Assembly (NCBI GenBank): GCA_017888105.1 | Contig: JAGHGS010000150.1 | Location: forward strand, 1-24,962 | Direction: 5' to 3' | Source: Bacilli bacterium | GTDB lineage: Bacteria > Bacillota_I > Bacilli_A > RF39 > UBA660 | Length of the DNA stretch: 24,962 nucleotides | Shown here: in pieces, positions 1 to 7,557 of the stretch | Layout of the letters: the number at the start of each line of letters is the position of its first letter | Numbering within the stretch: position 1 is the first letter of the stretch | Translations under genes and position numbers: made by a program | The notes under the pieces: generated by a model | Database searches by the model: none | What the model was told of the DNA's origin: nothing | The model's input: only the letters and a program-made list of their open reading frames with translations

Positions 1-4
1 ATAA

Positions 5-81
5 TGGTGCGCCCTAAGGGAGTCGAACCCCTAACCTTTAGATCCGTAGTCTAACGCTCTATCCAATTGAGCTAAGGGCGC
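5..81 (-). tRNA. tRNA-Arg (anticodon ACG)
   Basis: The minus strand folds as a canonical 77-nt cloverleaf. The acceptor stem is GCGCCCT/AGGGCGC, followed by discriminator A and an encoded CCA. The T-arm contains GGTTCGA. The anticodon stem TTAGA/TCTAA encloses loop CTACGGA, giving anticodon ACG, whose A34 is normally edited to inosine by TadA to read CGN codons. Confidence 0.96.
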
Positions 82-118
82 ATCTCCATTAGTTAGTGCA
101 CTTGTAAAATGCATTATT

Positions 119-147
119 ATTATATTATAATTATATGTAAAAATCAA
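119..147 (-). promoter_or_regulatory. Promoter of tRNA-Arg
   Basis: On the minus strand a TTGATT -35 box (142-147) lies exactly 17 bp from a perfect TATAAT -10 box (119-124). The predicted start is near 112, about 30 nt before the mature tRNA. This is a sigma-A type promoter by consensus match. Confidence 0.75.
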
Positions 148-214
148 GAGTTTTTGCACACATTTAATTGTAATTTAGAAAAAAATCATTAAAATTGAAA
201 AAAGAGGCGACAAT

Positions 215-1165
215 ATGAATGTTAATATAACACAAATACTAGAGAATATAAAAAATATGAGTTGCTATGAATTAAGCAAATATACGAGCGATTTATTTAA
301 AAGTGGAGACAAAAAGAATTTTAAATTGTTTAAAGAACTTTTATTTCAGATATATGAAAAAAATTATTTAGCTTATTTTTTATTAAAAACATATTTTGAA
401 AAAGAGCAACCTTTCTTTATTTTTAAACAAAACGATACAATATATAAAGTTGATAATAAATTAAAAAGAGAATTATCTAGTGATATTAATCGCTATTTTA
501 AACAATCTTATTTTGTAAAGTATTATTTATATTGTCAGTATGGCCACAAAATAAATAAAGAAAATTTGAACAATTTTAAAAATTACTTAGAAATAATAAA
601 AAGTATTAATTTATCTAGATTAGAAAAAATTTATATTTATGGCTTGGGAGATAAATTTGAATATTTTTTCTATCATTATTTAAATAAAAGTACCACTAAA
701 ATCATTGATTATATTGACAAAGGAAGCACTTGTGAAGCAATAAGAATAGGGGATTATGTCATAAAAATAGTAATCGGTAAGTGGTCTTATGAGAACATAA
801 TTTGTCCAAATCTTTACTTAATTGCTAAAAACCTAGAAGAAGAATATGTCCGTGATGAGCAAAATATTGTTATAGCAGGTATAGAAATACAGCAATATCT
901 AAAGAGAGCTTATGGGATAGTGGATCACGAATATTTTATTAAATTTGAAGAAGAGTTAAATAAGTTAGGGTATTTCATTAACGATTCATTAGTAGGAAAT
1001 ACATGCGTATTAAGTAACTATTTAGAAGCGGACATAAAGGAGAAAGATATCATTCCTGAGTGGTTTAAACAAATTCCTATAGTATTGGTTGATCGTGATC
1101 GAATATATTCGGCAAATGATATGACGACGGGAAATATTAAACAACAAAAGCAATTAAAAAGATAG
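215..1165 (+). CDS. Unrecognised 316-aa protein, possibly kinase-like fold
   Basis: The ATG at 215 follows a GAGGCG ribosome binding site. There is no signal peptide or clear membrane helix. The N-terminal ~150 residues are lysine- and tyrosine-rich and helical-looking. From about residue 165 the pattern changes to short strands: a glycine-serine turn (KGSTCEA) followed by IGDYVIKI, then IEIQQYL, and near the C-terminus PIVLVDRDRIYS. This loosely resembles the N-lobe strands, hinge and DFG region of a degenerate protein-kinase-like fold. That is a pattern impression only, and I see no intact HRD or DFG motif. The gene converges on the double-HTH regulator at 1169-1612, sharing a hairpin with it. 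Function unknown. Confidence 0.75.
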   Translation: MNVNITQILENIKNMSCYELSKYTSDLFKSGDKKNFKLFKELLFQIYEKNYLAYFLLKTYFEKEQPFFIFKQNDTIYKVDNKLKRELSSDINRYFKQSYFVKYYLYCQYGHKINKENLNNFKNYLEIIKSINLSRLEKIYIYGLGDKFEYFFYHYLNKSTTKIIDYIDKGSTCEAIRIGDYVIKIVIGKWSYENIICPNLYLIAKNLEEEYVRDEQNIVIAGIEIQQYLKRAYGIVDHEYFIKFEEELNKLGYFINDSLVGNTCVLSNYLEADIKEKDIIPEWFKQIPIVLVDRDRIYSANDMTTGNIKQQKQLKR

Positions 1166-1190
1166 AGATTATTCTGGATCTCTATCTTTT
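1157..1190. terminator. Bidirectional intrinsic terminator between convergent genes
   Basis: A perfect 13-bp inverted repeat (arms 1157-1169 and 1178-1190, core GATAGAGAT) with an 8-nt loop is flanked by A-run and T-run on both strands. The plus-strand stop TAG (1163-1165) is in the left arm. The minus-strand stop (1169-1171) spans the arm/loop boundary, so the last codons of both genes are part of the terminator. Confidence 0.85.
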
Positions 1191-1612
1191 CCTAATATTT
1201 TATCTATAGAATAATGATATTTTTTGGCTAACTCATATAGAGTAGTAGTAAGAATCAAATTCTTAGCGTTTTCATAACGATTCCAAGTAGGTTGATTAAT
1301 ATTAAGCTCGTTTGAAATTTGTACTTGAGTTAAACCTTTCTTTAATCTTATTTTTTTCAAATTTTCACCAGTGACCTTTATTTTAATGTCTGGTTTTTGA
1401 TTGGCATATTTTTTCTTGTTGTTAAATCCAACAACATAGTCAATTGAAACTCCAAAGTAATTACAGAATTGGTTTAATCTTTTAAGAGGAATTGTATCTG
1501 TTCCACACTCCCACATGCTATAAGAACCCTTAGAAACACCCATAACTTCTGCAATGTCTTTTTGTTTCAAACCAGCATCTTCCCTAATTTCCTTCATTCT
1601 TGGAAAATTCAT
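1169..1612 (-). CDS. Tandem double-HTH (XRE) transcriptional regulator
   Basis: The start is ATG at 1612, behind GGTGAT, a site repeated before other genes here; a longer frame to 1678 has no such site. The 147-aa product carries two helix-turn-helix domains of the Cro/C1 (XRE) type. Domain 1 is about residues 5-60 (MKEIREDAGLKQKDIAEVMG, SMWECG). Domain 2 is about residues 80-140 (LKKIRLKKGLTQVQISNELN, WNRYEN). No sensor or membrane domain is present. It is a clear paralogue of the regulator at 9264-9710 in both architecture and genomic setting: convergent with an upstream plus-strand gene and divergent from a downstream one. Likely a cytoplasmic DNA-binding repressor, with the divergent gene at 1730 as its best target candidate (inference). 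Confidence 0.88.
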   Translation of the reverse strand: MNFPRMKEIREDAGLKQKDIAEVMGVSKGSYSMWECGTDTIPLKRLNQFCNYFGVSIDYVVGFNNKKKYANQKPDIKIKVTGENLKKIRLKKGLTQVQISNELNINQPTWNRYENAKNLILTTTLYELAKKYHYSIDKILGKDRDPE

Positions 1613-1683
1613 ATCTATCACCAGTAATAATTTTCTCAAAAAATACGTAATTATTAACATTTTGGAGTTTATATGCATAATGT

Positions 1684-1712
1684 TTTACAATAGGGTTTTT
1701 ATATGATAAAAT
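1684..1712 (+). promoter_or_regulatory. Promoter of gene 1730-2317
   Basis: TTTACA (1684-1689), 17 bp, TAAAAT (1707-1712). The predicted start is near 1719, leaving an ~11-nt leader before the ATG at 1730. Confidence 0.5.
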
Positions 1713-1729
1713 TATATTAGGGTGAGATT

Positions 1730-2317
1730 ATGAATAAGGCTTTATACATTGAAAAATTATATAGCAAATTAAAAGATGAAGTAGAATTTGATGAAGATGT
1801 AGAAGCCTTATTTACAATCTTGAAAAACATGTTAAAAATAAATCCCAAAAAGAGTATGAAATACTGGGTTTATCTAATGGAAAAATACAATTTAAAAGAG
1901 TTAAATCATGAAATAGACTTTACTCCTTTAACCGAAAACTATCTTTTAGAATTATTAAAGTATAATGATTTAGAATTTATATTAAATCTTTTACAATCAT
2001 TACCAAATGACAACAACATTATAATAAAGAAAGATTTTGTAAATATTTTTAATAAAAAAAGCGGGATCTATCAATATATAAAAAAATTGATTCGAAAAAA
2101 AGAATTCACAAAAGAATTCGAAGTATTATCATTCATAATTAATGAAAGCAAAAATGATAAATGGACCTTTGATACAGAAGTTTTTCTAAAAAATGTAATT
2201 ATGATTCATTTGCAATTTAATAAAAAAGATATACATTTTCTTTTAAAACTAACGAATTTAGCAAAAAATGATAAAGATAAAGCGTTGCTTCAAACATTAT
2301 TAATTGATTATATATAA
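1730..2317 (+). CDS. Unrecognised helical 195-aa protein
   Basis: ATG at 1730 follows GGGTGA with 4-nt spacing. The product is lysine-, leucine- and isoleucine-rich, predicted nearly all helical, and lacks a signal peptide, membrane segment and cysteines. Repeated leucine-spaced helical hairpins (for example LLELLKYNDLEFILNLLQSL) resemble an alpha-solenoid or HEAT-like arrangement, but I do not recognise a family. It is divergent from the double-HTH regulator at 1612 and ends 35 bp before the next gene, whose promoter lies in its last codons. Probably cytoplasmic; function unknown. Confidence 0.8.
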   Translation: MNKALYIEKLYSKLKDEVEFDEDVEALFTILKNMLKINPKKSMKYWVYLMEKYNLKELNHEIDFTPLTENYLLELLKYNDLEFILNLLQSLPNDNNIIIKKDFVNIFNKKSGIYQYIKKLIRKKEFTKEFEVLSFIINESKNDKWTFDTEVFLKNVIMIHLQFNKKDIHFLLKLTNLAKNDKDKALLQTLLIDYI

Positions 2318-2332
2318 AATTGTGTGTATAAT
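2304..2332 (+). promoter_or_regulatory. Promoter of gene 2353-3063
   Basis: TTGATT (2304-2309), 17 bp, perfect TATAAT (2327-2332). The -35 box lies inside the last codons of the preceding gene. The predicted leader is ~14 nt. Confidence 0.7.
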
Positions 2333-2352
2333 AATAGTAATGAGGTTTGTGT

Positions 2353-3063
2353 ATGAAGTATTATTTATCACTTGACAAAGGGCAAGTATTTAAAAATAAA
2401 GATCGATATATCAAAATCGATTTAAGTGAGATTAATGAAAAGCTAATTCAAGACAATAATTTAAAAGCATTAGTTACTTTTACTTGTTCATTTGAAAATG
2501 TTTTACAGTTAAAAGAATTTTTAAATGCAAAAGGATTAATAGAAAAGAAAAATATAAATTGCCACTTAGTTCTCACTTATGTTAGAGATTATATTCATTT
2601 TCGTGAAATACCTTTTAAAGAAGATGCCAAATATTTAAATTTTCGTAATCTAGAAGAATTAATATGTTACAATTCAAAAAAACCAGGATTTTTAGATGCA
2701 ATTATTCAAAATTATAGTAAATTACCACATTTATCGCCAGAAATATATTCATTTCGAGGATATTTATCAAATCCTTATGCAGATTACAAATTTTATGATG
2801 TAGTAAGATCTTTTGTAAGTAAAATATGCTTTAGAGAAAAATCTGGTAAGAAAGTTATTAATTACAAGGGATTATTTGATTTAGGAATGCTCATTTCAAA
2901 ACTAACAAAATCAAAAGAAGCAGTAGAAACCGTAGTTAAATCAGAAAAAGAAACGATGGACAGAGAACCACAATATTCTGAAGATGATCCAAGATATCAT
3001 CATTTAGAAGAATTAAAAGATCGTTATGAAAAAGAACAAGAGGATCAGATACGATTATTTTAA
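2353..3063 (+). CDS. Unrecognised 236-aa cytoplasmic protein
   Basis: I place the start at ATG 2353, 7 nt after GAGG; an in-frame TTG at 2347 overlaps the spacer and is unlikely. No signal peptide or membrane helix. An N-terminal mixed alpha/beta part (residues ~1-160, with ALVTFTCSFENVLQL and NCHLVLTYVRDY) is followed by a charged, probably coiled C-terminal tail (about 185-236) rich in E, K and D. It sits directly upstream of rpoZ in the position where gmk is found in many Firmicutes, but it has no P-loop and is not guanylate kinase. Function unknown. Confidence 0.8.
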   Translation: MKYYLSLDKGQVFKNKDRYIKIDLSEINEKLIQDNNLKALVTFTCSFENVLQLKEFLNAKGLIEKKNINCHLVLTYVRDYIHFREIPFKEDAKYLNFRNLEELICYNSKKPGFLDAIIQNYSKLPHLSPEIYSFRGYLSNPYADYKFYDVVRSFVSKICFREKSGKKVINYKGLFDLGMLISKLTKSKEAVETVVKSEKETMDREPQYSEDDPRYHHLEELKDRYEKEQEDQIRLF

Positions 3064-3097
3064 ATGTAAATTTGATGTCAAGATACGGTAAATTTAC

Positions 3098-3126
3098 TTC
3101 ATAATTATGTAAATATTTAGTATGAT
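3098..3126 (+). promoter_or_regulatory. Candidate promoter of rpoZ
   Basis: TTCATA (3098-3103), 17 bp, TATGAT (3121-3126). The -35 match is weak, the -10 good. Confidence 0.5.
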
Positions 3127-3151
3127 ATTATTGTAAAAGGGAGCGGTGTAT

Positions 3152-3349
3152 ATGTTATATCCTTCAATCGATAAATTATTAAATATTGTAGATTCAAAGT
3201 ACATTCTAGTTCATGTTGCATCTATCAGAAGTAAACAAATGCTAGAAAACAGACATTTTCAAATGAAGGAAAGCGAATATGTCAATAAAAAAGAACTAGG
3301 AAGAGCTTTAGAAGAGATTGAAAAAGGATTAGTAAAAATAAAAAATTAA
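3152..3349 (+). CDS. rpoZ: DNA-directed RNA polymerase omega subunit
   Basis: The 65-residue product matches the omega pattern of Firmicutes. It opens with MLYPSIDKLL, then DSKYILVHVASIRSKQML (the conserved S/K-Y-x-L-V-x-x-A-x-x-R-A-R-Q region), and ends with KELGRALEEIEKGLVKI, equivalent to the usual K-x-V-x-x-A-L-E-E-I-x-x-G segment. Length is normal for the family. Omega binds the beta-prime C-terminus and helps assembly and stability of core RNA polymerase. Start ATG 3152 lies 8 nt after GGGAG; an in-frame GTG at 3146 falls within the spacer. The usual partners gmk, coaBC and priA are not adjacent; it appears to be transcribed alone, with an A/T-palindrome (3342-3357) as a weak terminator. 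Confidence 0.92.
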   Translation: MLYPSIDKLLNIVDSKYILVHVASIRSKQMLENRHFQMKESEYVNKKELGRALEEIEKGLVKIKN

Positions 3350-3368
3350 TTTTTTTGAAGAAAAAGAC

Positions 3369-3397
3369 TTGATTTTAACTATCTCATATGATAAGAT
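3369..3397 (+). promoter_or_regulatory. Candidate promoter of tRNA-Ala
   Basis: TTGATT (3369-3374), 17 bp, TAAGAT (3392-3397), with the mature tRNA starting 14 nt downstream. Confidence 0.5.
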
Positions 3398-3410
3398 AGT
3401 TATGTTCTTT

Positions 3411-3487
3411 GGGGAATTAGCTCAGTTGGCTAGAGCATCACGCTTGCACCGTGAGGGTCGCGGGTTCGAGTCCCACATTCTCCACCA
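3411..3487 (+). tRNA. tRNA-Ala (anticodon TGC)
   Basis: Acceptor GGGGAAT/ATTCTCC (one G-U pair), discriminator A and encoded CCA. The D-arm contains TAGCTCAGTTGGCTAGAGCA and the T-arm GGGTTCGAGTCCC. The anticodon stem TCACG/CGTGA encloses loop CTTGCAC, giving anticodon TGC (alanine). Confidence 0.97.
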
Positions 3488-3500
3488 ATTAGAATTTTAG

Positions 3501-3519
3501 CCCGTATTTACGGGTTTTT
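3501..3519 (+). terminator. Terminator of tRNA-Ala
   Basis: CCCGTA TTTACGGG hairpin (CCCGT/ACGGG) directly followed by TTTTT, 14 nt after the tRNA. Confidence 0.8.
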
Positions 3520-3540
3520 AAATGCTTGTTTTTGCTTTTA

Positions 3541-3560
3541 TGTAACATTTACGTAACATT
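3541..3560 (+). repeat. Short direct repeat after tRNA-Ala, in a gene-free 355-bp interval
   Basis: TGTAACATT (3541-3549) and CGTAACATT (3552-3560) form an 11-bp-periodic direct repeat. The 3350-3704 interval otherwise holds only tRNA-Ala, its promoter and terminator, an unassigned terminator at 3634 and the xfp promoter. I see no further gene there. Short repeats beside a tRNA 3' end can be integrase arm sites or scars, but nothing here proves that. Confidence 0.3.
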
Positions 3561-3633
3561 CCAACCCAAATATTCAATAATTAAATACCTTTAATGGATG
3601 CCTTAAATAACCTATTAAAAATATAAAATTGAC

Positions 3634-3662
3634 AAAAAGCCATAAGTTAATATGGTTTTTTT
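3634..3662 (+). terminator. Orphan intrinsic terminator upstream of xfp
   Basis: AAAAAGCCATA (3634-3644) pairs with TATGGTTTTTT (3651-3661) through 11 bp including one G-U, with a 6-nt loop and a T-run. No recognisable gene lies between it and the tRNA-Ala terminator, so its client transcript is unclear: tRNA read-through, a small RNA, or a lost gene. Confidence 0.6.
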
Positions 3663-3672
3663 ACTGCTTATT

Positions 3673-3681
3673 TGTTATAAT
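3673..3681 (+). promoter_or_regulatory. Extended -10 promoter of the xfp operon
   Basis: TGT plus TATAAT (TGn-TATAAT) at 3673-3681, with no convincing -35 at 17 bp. The predicted leader is ~17 nt before the ATG at 3705. Confidence 0.55.
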
Positions 3682-3704
3682 AAATAATAGGGTAGTGTGA
3701 TGAC

Positions 3705-6068
3705 ATGAAAAGAACATTAAGTGTATTAGAATTAGAAAAAATAGATGCTTATTTTAGAGCTTGCAATTATTTGGCAGCAGGGGAACTCTATTTAAAAGAA
3801 AATCCTCTTTTAAAAGAACCATTAAAATTAGAACATATCAAATCCAAATTAGTTGGCCATTGGGGAACGACACCTGGTCAAAATTTTTGCTATGTTCATT
3901 TAAATCGAATTATTAAGAAAAATGATTTAAATATGATTTTCATATCAGGACCTGGACATGGAGGCGGAGCGGCTTATACAAATGTATATTTAGAAGGAAC
4001 ATATAGTGAAATATATCCAGAAATATCTTATGATGAAGAAGGCTTATCAAAATTAATGAAACGCTTTAGCTTTCCAGGAGGAACATCCAGCCATGTAGCC
4101 CCAGAAGTACCAGGAAGTATTAATGAAGGTGGCGAACTTGGATATAGCTTAGCTCATGCTTTTGGAGCAGTTTTAGACAATCCAACTCTTTGGGCAACTT
4201 GTATCATTGGCGATGGAGAAGCAGAAACCGGACCTCTTGCTACGAGTTGGCAGTTAAATAAATTTTTAAATCCAATTACAGACGGAGTAGTTTTACCAAT
4301 TTTACATTTAAATGGCTATAAAATTGCCAATCCTACAATTCTCGCTCGAATCAGTAAAGAAGAATTAACGATGTATTTTGAAGGAATGGGATGGAAACCA
4401 TATTTTGTCGAATATAAAAACGAATCGCAAATCCATGAAGAAATGGCGAGTGCTTTAGACGAAATAGTTGGAGAAATAACAGAAATTAAAAGGCATGCTA
4501 AAGAAAATAATGATTCTACAAGACCAATGTGGCCAATGCTTATTTTAAAAACTCCAAAAGGTTGGACTGGCCCTAAAATAGTCGAAGAAAAAATTGTTGA
4601 AGGAACATTTAGAGCTCATCAAGTTCCCGTTGCAGTAGATAAAGATCATGAAGAGAATTTGAGTATTTTAGAAGAATGGTTACGAAGCTATCACCCATGG
4701 GAGTTATTTGATGAATTTGGAACATTAAAAAAAGGATTGCAAGAATTAATTCCTAAAAAAGAAAAACGAATGGGTGCCAATGTAAATGCCAATGGAGGTT
4801 TAATACTTCGCGAATTAAATCTTCCGGATTATCGAAATTACATGATTGAAGTTCCAAGTCCTGGTGTAATAAAAGAAAGTGATATGACGATTTTATCTTC
4901 ATTTATTCGCGATATAATCAAATTAAATCCAAATAATTACCGAATTTTTGGACCAGATGAAGCATTAAGTAATAGATTATCTCACGTTTTTGAAGTAACA
5001 AATCGAAAATGGAATGGGGAAACCATAAAAGGGGACGAATATTTAAATACAGATGGTGCAGTGATTGATACAATCTTATCTGAACATGCTTGTGAAGGAA
5101 TGCTAGAAGGATATCTCCTAACCGGAAGACATGGTTTTCTTCACACTTATGAATCATTTAGTAGAATTATTGATTCCATGGTATCTCAACATGCCAAGTG
5201 GTTAAAAATTTGCAAAGAGCTTCCATGGCGCTCACCAATATCAAGTTTAAATATCATCTTAACCTCTCATGTATGGCAACAAGATCATAATGGATATACT
5301 CATCAAGATCCTGGTTTCTTAAATCACATTGTGACCAAAAAACCAGAAATTATTCGCATCTATTTACCAATTGATGCCAATACACTTTTATCTACTTTTG
5401 ATCATATAAGTAGAACTAAAAATTATGTAAATGTCGTAGTAGCAAGCAAGCACTTATCTCTTCAATGGTTAGATAAAAACGAAGCAATGGAACATTGCCG
5501 AAAAGGAGTAGGAATTCTTAATTTTGCTAGTAATGATGATGGTAATCCAGATATTGTACTTGCCAGTGCCGGTGATACACCAAATCTAGAAATTTTAGCG
5601 GCTTCCGTATTACTTCGAAAAAACATTCCAGGAATCAAGGTAAGAGTAGTAAATGTAATTGATTTAATGCGTTTAGTATCAAATACCGAACATCCTCATG
5701 GCTTAACGGATTTGGAATATGATAAAATATTTACAAAAGATAAACCAATTATTTTTGCATTTCATGGATATCCTAATTTAATTCATGAATTAACCTATAA
5801 AAGAACAAATAACAATTTACATGTCAGAGGTTACATTGAAGAAGGAGCAATTACAACATCATTTGATATGCGTGTTTTAAATAAAATGGATCGTTACAAT
5901 TTAGTAAAATTAGCTTTAAAACATTTAAAAAACAATTCCATTGAAGCAATTAAATTAAATGATTACTGCGATATTATGTTAGCAAAACATAAAAAATACA
6001 TTAAAGAAAATGGAATCGATATGAAAGAAGTAACAGATTTTGTTTTTGATTTTAAAGGAAGGGATTAA
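3705..6068 (+). CDS. xfp: Phosphoketolase (xylulose-5-P/fructose-6-P)
   Basis: The 787-aa protein is full length for the family (about 790-825). It splits xylulose-5-phosphate (and often fructose-6-phosphate) with phosphate into acetyl-phosphate plus glyceraldehyde-3-phosphate (or erythrose-4-phosphate), using thiamine diphosphate and Mg. Visible hallmarks: HWGTTPGQNF at 52-61, GPGHGGGAAY at 82-91, SFPGGTSSH at 122-130, the thiamine-diphosphate motif GDGEAETGPLATSWQ at 169-183 with HLNGYKIANP at 201-210, and GPDEALSNRL in the pyrimidine-binding half. The start ATG 3705 has only a weak site (GGGTAGTG) before it, but the family N-terminus fits. It is the first gene of a tight operon, with the next start 1 nt after its stop. 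It makes acetyl-P in the cytosol for ATP or acetate formation. Which sugar-phosphate is preferred cannot be told from sequence. Confidence 0.97.
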   Translation: MKRTLSVLELEKIDAYFRACNYLAAGELYLKENPLLKEPLKLEHIKSKLVGHWGTTPGQNFCYVHLNRIIKKNDLNMIFISGPGHGGGAAYTNVYLEGTYSEIYPEISYDEEGLSKLMKRFSFPGGTSSHVAPEVPGSINEGGELGYSLAHAFGAVLDNPTLWATCIIGDGEAETGPLATSWQLNKFLNPITDGVVLPILHLNGYKIANPTILARISKEELTMYFEGMGWKPYFVEYKNESQIHEEMASALDEIVGEITEIKRHAKENNDSTRPMWPMLILKTPKGWTGPKIVEEKIVEGTFRAHQVPVAVDKDHEENLSILEEWLRSYHPWELFDEFGTLKKGLQELIPKKEKRMGANVNANGGLILRELNLPDYRNYMIEVPSPGVIKESDMTILSSFIRDIIKLNPNNYRIFGPDEALSNRLSHVFEVTNRKWNGETIKGDEYLNTDGAVIDTILSEHACEGMLEGYLLTGRHGFLHTYESFSRIIDSMVSQHAKWLKICKELPWRSPISSLNIILTSHVWQQDHNGYTHQDPGFLNHIVTKKPEIIRIYLPIDANTLLSTFDHISRTKNYVNVVVASKHLSLQWLDKNEAMEHCRKGVGILNFASNDDGNPDIVLASAGDTPNLEILAASVLLRKNIPGIKVRVVNVIDLMRLVSNTEHPHGLTDLEYDKIFTKDKPIIFAFHGYPNLIHELTYKRTNNNLHVRGYIEEGAITTSFDMRVLNKMDRYNLVKLALKHLKNNSIEAIKLNDYCDIMLAKHKKYIKENGIDMKEVTDFVFDFKGRD

Positions 6069-6069
6069 T

Positions 6070-7557
6070 ATGAATTATGATTATATTATTATAGGAGCTG
6101 GAATTGGTGGTTTAAGTGCTGGTTTAAATTTAGCTTTTAATAACAAAAAAGTATTAATTTTAGAAAAAAATAGTTTACCAGGAGGACTTGTTTCTACTTT
6201 TAAAAGAGGACGTTTTGAATTTGATGCTTCTTTATATGATTTAATGGATTATGGAAGTGAAGAACATGTTGGATCTTTACAAAGGTTATTTAAAAAATAT
6301 GATTTAGAAATAGAAACATTACCAATACCATATAATATTAAAATAAAAAGTATTGATGATAAATTTGAAGAAGTAATTAAAGGAGAAATTGACGATTGGG
6401 TTTTAAGACTAGAAGAACTATATAGTGGTTCTATGTCTACTTTTAGAAGTCTGCTTCCTCTTTTAAAAGAAATTCATGAAGCTTTAGTTGCTTTAAAAAA
6501 AGGAAGAAAAAATATTGAAAAAGATTTTCCTAATTTTATAAAATATTTGGATAAAAATGCTCATGAAGCTTTAGTCGATTTAAATATTCCGGAAAATACA
6601 ATCCATATTTTAGGATATTTATGGATTGAAATAGGAAGTCCTCTTAATAAATTAAACTTTATAGACTTTGCGGAAAGTTTATATAAATATATTTTTAAAA
6701 GACCAGTAGCACTAAAAAACAAAAATATTGATTTTACTTTAAAACTAGCAAAAAGATTGGAAGAATTAGGAGGAAAAATTTATTATCGCTCTGAAGTAGT
6801 AGAAGTTCGTCCAACCGAAGAAAAACAAGAAGTAATTTTAAAAGATGGCACAAAATATTTTTGTAAAGAAGTGATTTTTAATGTCTCAGAAAGATATGCT
6901 TTAAAAAATTTGATAAAAGATGATTATCCTTTCGCCAATCAAAAAGAAAATGCTCGTACTTTATCTATGAATGGATTAGTGGTGTATTTAGGTCTAAACA
7001 AACCATATCAAGACTTAAAATTATATAATTATCGTTATTATGAATTTCAAAATTTAAATAGTGCAATCAATTTAAAAAGTATGAGAAAATTCTCTCATCA
7101 TACAATCGAAGGAATCGTTCCAAATATTGCAAATGAATCAGCTAGTCCTAAAAATACAACGATTTTAGTATTAAAAACACTTTATTCCGAAGATGCTTGG
7201 AACAGTGTAAATAAAATTAATTACTATAAAACAAAAGAAACTTTAGCCAATCAATTAATTGAAGAATTTGAAACTGCTTTTCATGTTGATATCAAAGAAT
7301 ACATTGAAGAAATGGAAATAGTAACTCCATTTACATTAGAAAGATATACGAATAATATTAATGGATCTATGTTTGGACCAATGCGTTTAGGTTATGACAA
7401 TAGTATTCATCGAATTATATCATTTGAAGAAGAACAAATTCCTCACCTAAATTTTGTAGGAGCTTCATCCATTTTTGGAAGTGGAGTAGATAATGCCTTT
7501 TACAGTGGATACTATATTACAGAGAAACTATTAGAAAAAGAAAGGAAAGACAGTTAA
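6070..7557 (+). CDS. FAD-dependent oxidoreductase of the phytoene desaturase/carotenoid isomerase superfamily
   Basis: Start ATG 6070 is 1 nt after the xfp stop and follows AGGAAGGG; 495 aa. The N-terminal dinucleotide-binding motif is IIIGAGIGGLSAGLNLA (residues 6-22), followed by VLILEKN and LPGGLVSTFKRGRFEFDAS, typical of CrtI/CrtH/retinol-saturase relatives. The C-terminus has the matching FAD-closing segment FVGASSIFGSGVDNAFYSG. There is no signal peptide. Family members desaturate, saturate or isomerise polyene or other conjugated lipids; no crt biosynthetic genes are nearby, so a carotenoid substrate is not supported. The translationally coupled next gene is an NAD(P)H-flavin-[2Fe-2S] reductase, which suggests reductive chemistry with electrons delivered from NAD(P)H (inference). 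Substrate unknown. Confidence 0.85.
   Translation: MNYDYIIIGAGIGGLSAGLNLAFNNKKVLILEKNSLPGGLVSTFKRGRFEFDASLYDLMDYGSEEHVGSLQRLFKKYDLEIETLPIPYNIKIKSIDDKFEEVIKGEIDDWVLRLEELYSGSMSTFRSLLPLLKEIHEALVALKKGRKNIEKDFPNFIKYLDKNAHEALVDLNIPENTIHILGYLWIEIGSPLNKLNFIDFAESLYKYIFKRPVALKNKNIDFTLKLAKRLEELGGKIYYRSEVVEVRPTEEKQEVILKDGTKYFCKEVIFNVSERYALKNLIKDDYPFANQKENARTLSMNGLVVYLGLNKPYQDLKLYNYRYYEFQNLNSAINLKSMRKFSHHTIEGIVPNIANESASPKNTTILVLKTLYSEDAWNSVNKINYYKTKETLANQLIEEFETAFHVDIKEYIEEMEIVTPFTLERYTNNINGSMFGPMRLGYDNSIHRIISFEEEQIPHLNFVGASSIFGSGVDNAFYSGYYITEKLLEKERKDS

Noticed and set aside
2353..3063. Gene before rpoZ as guanylate kinase (gmk)
   Set aside because: Position is suggestive but there is no P-loop or kinase motif in the protein.
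3411..3560. tRNA-Ala 3' end as an attachment site of an integrated element
   Set aside because: No second copy of the tRNA 3' end and no integrase in the window; only a weak direct repeat supports it.
4918..5157. Minus-strand open frame inside xfp
   Set aside because: Antisense shadow of a highly conserved gene; no start signals.
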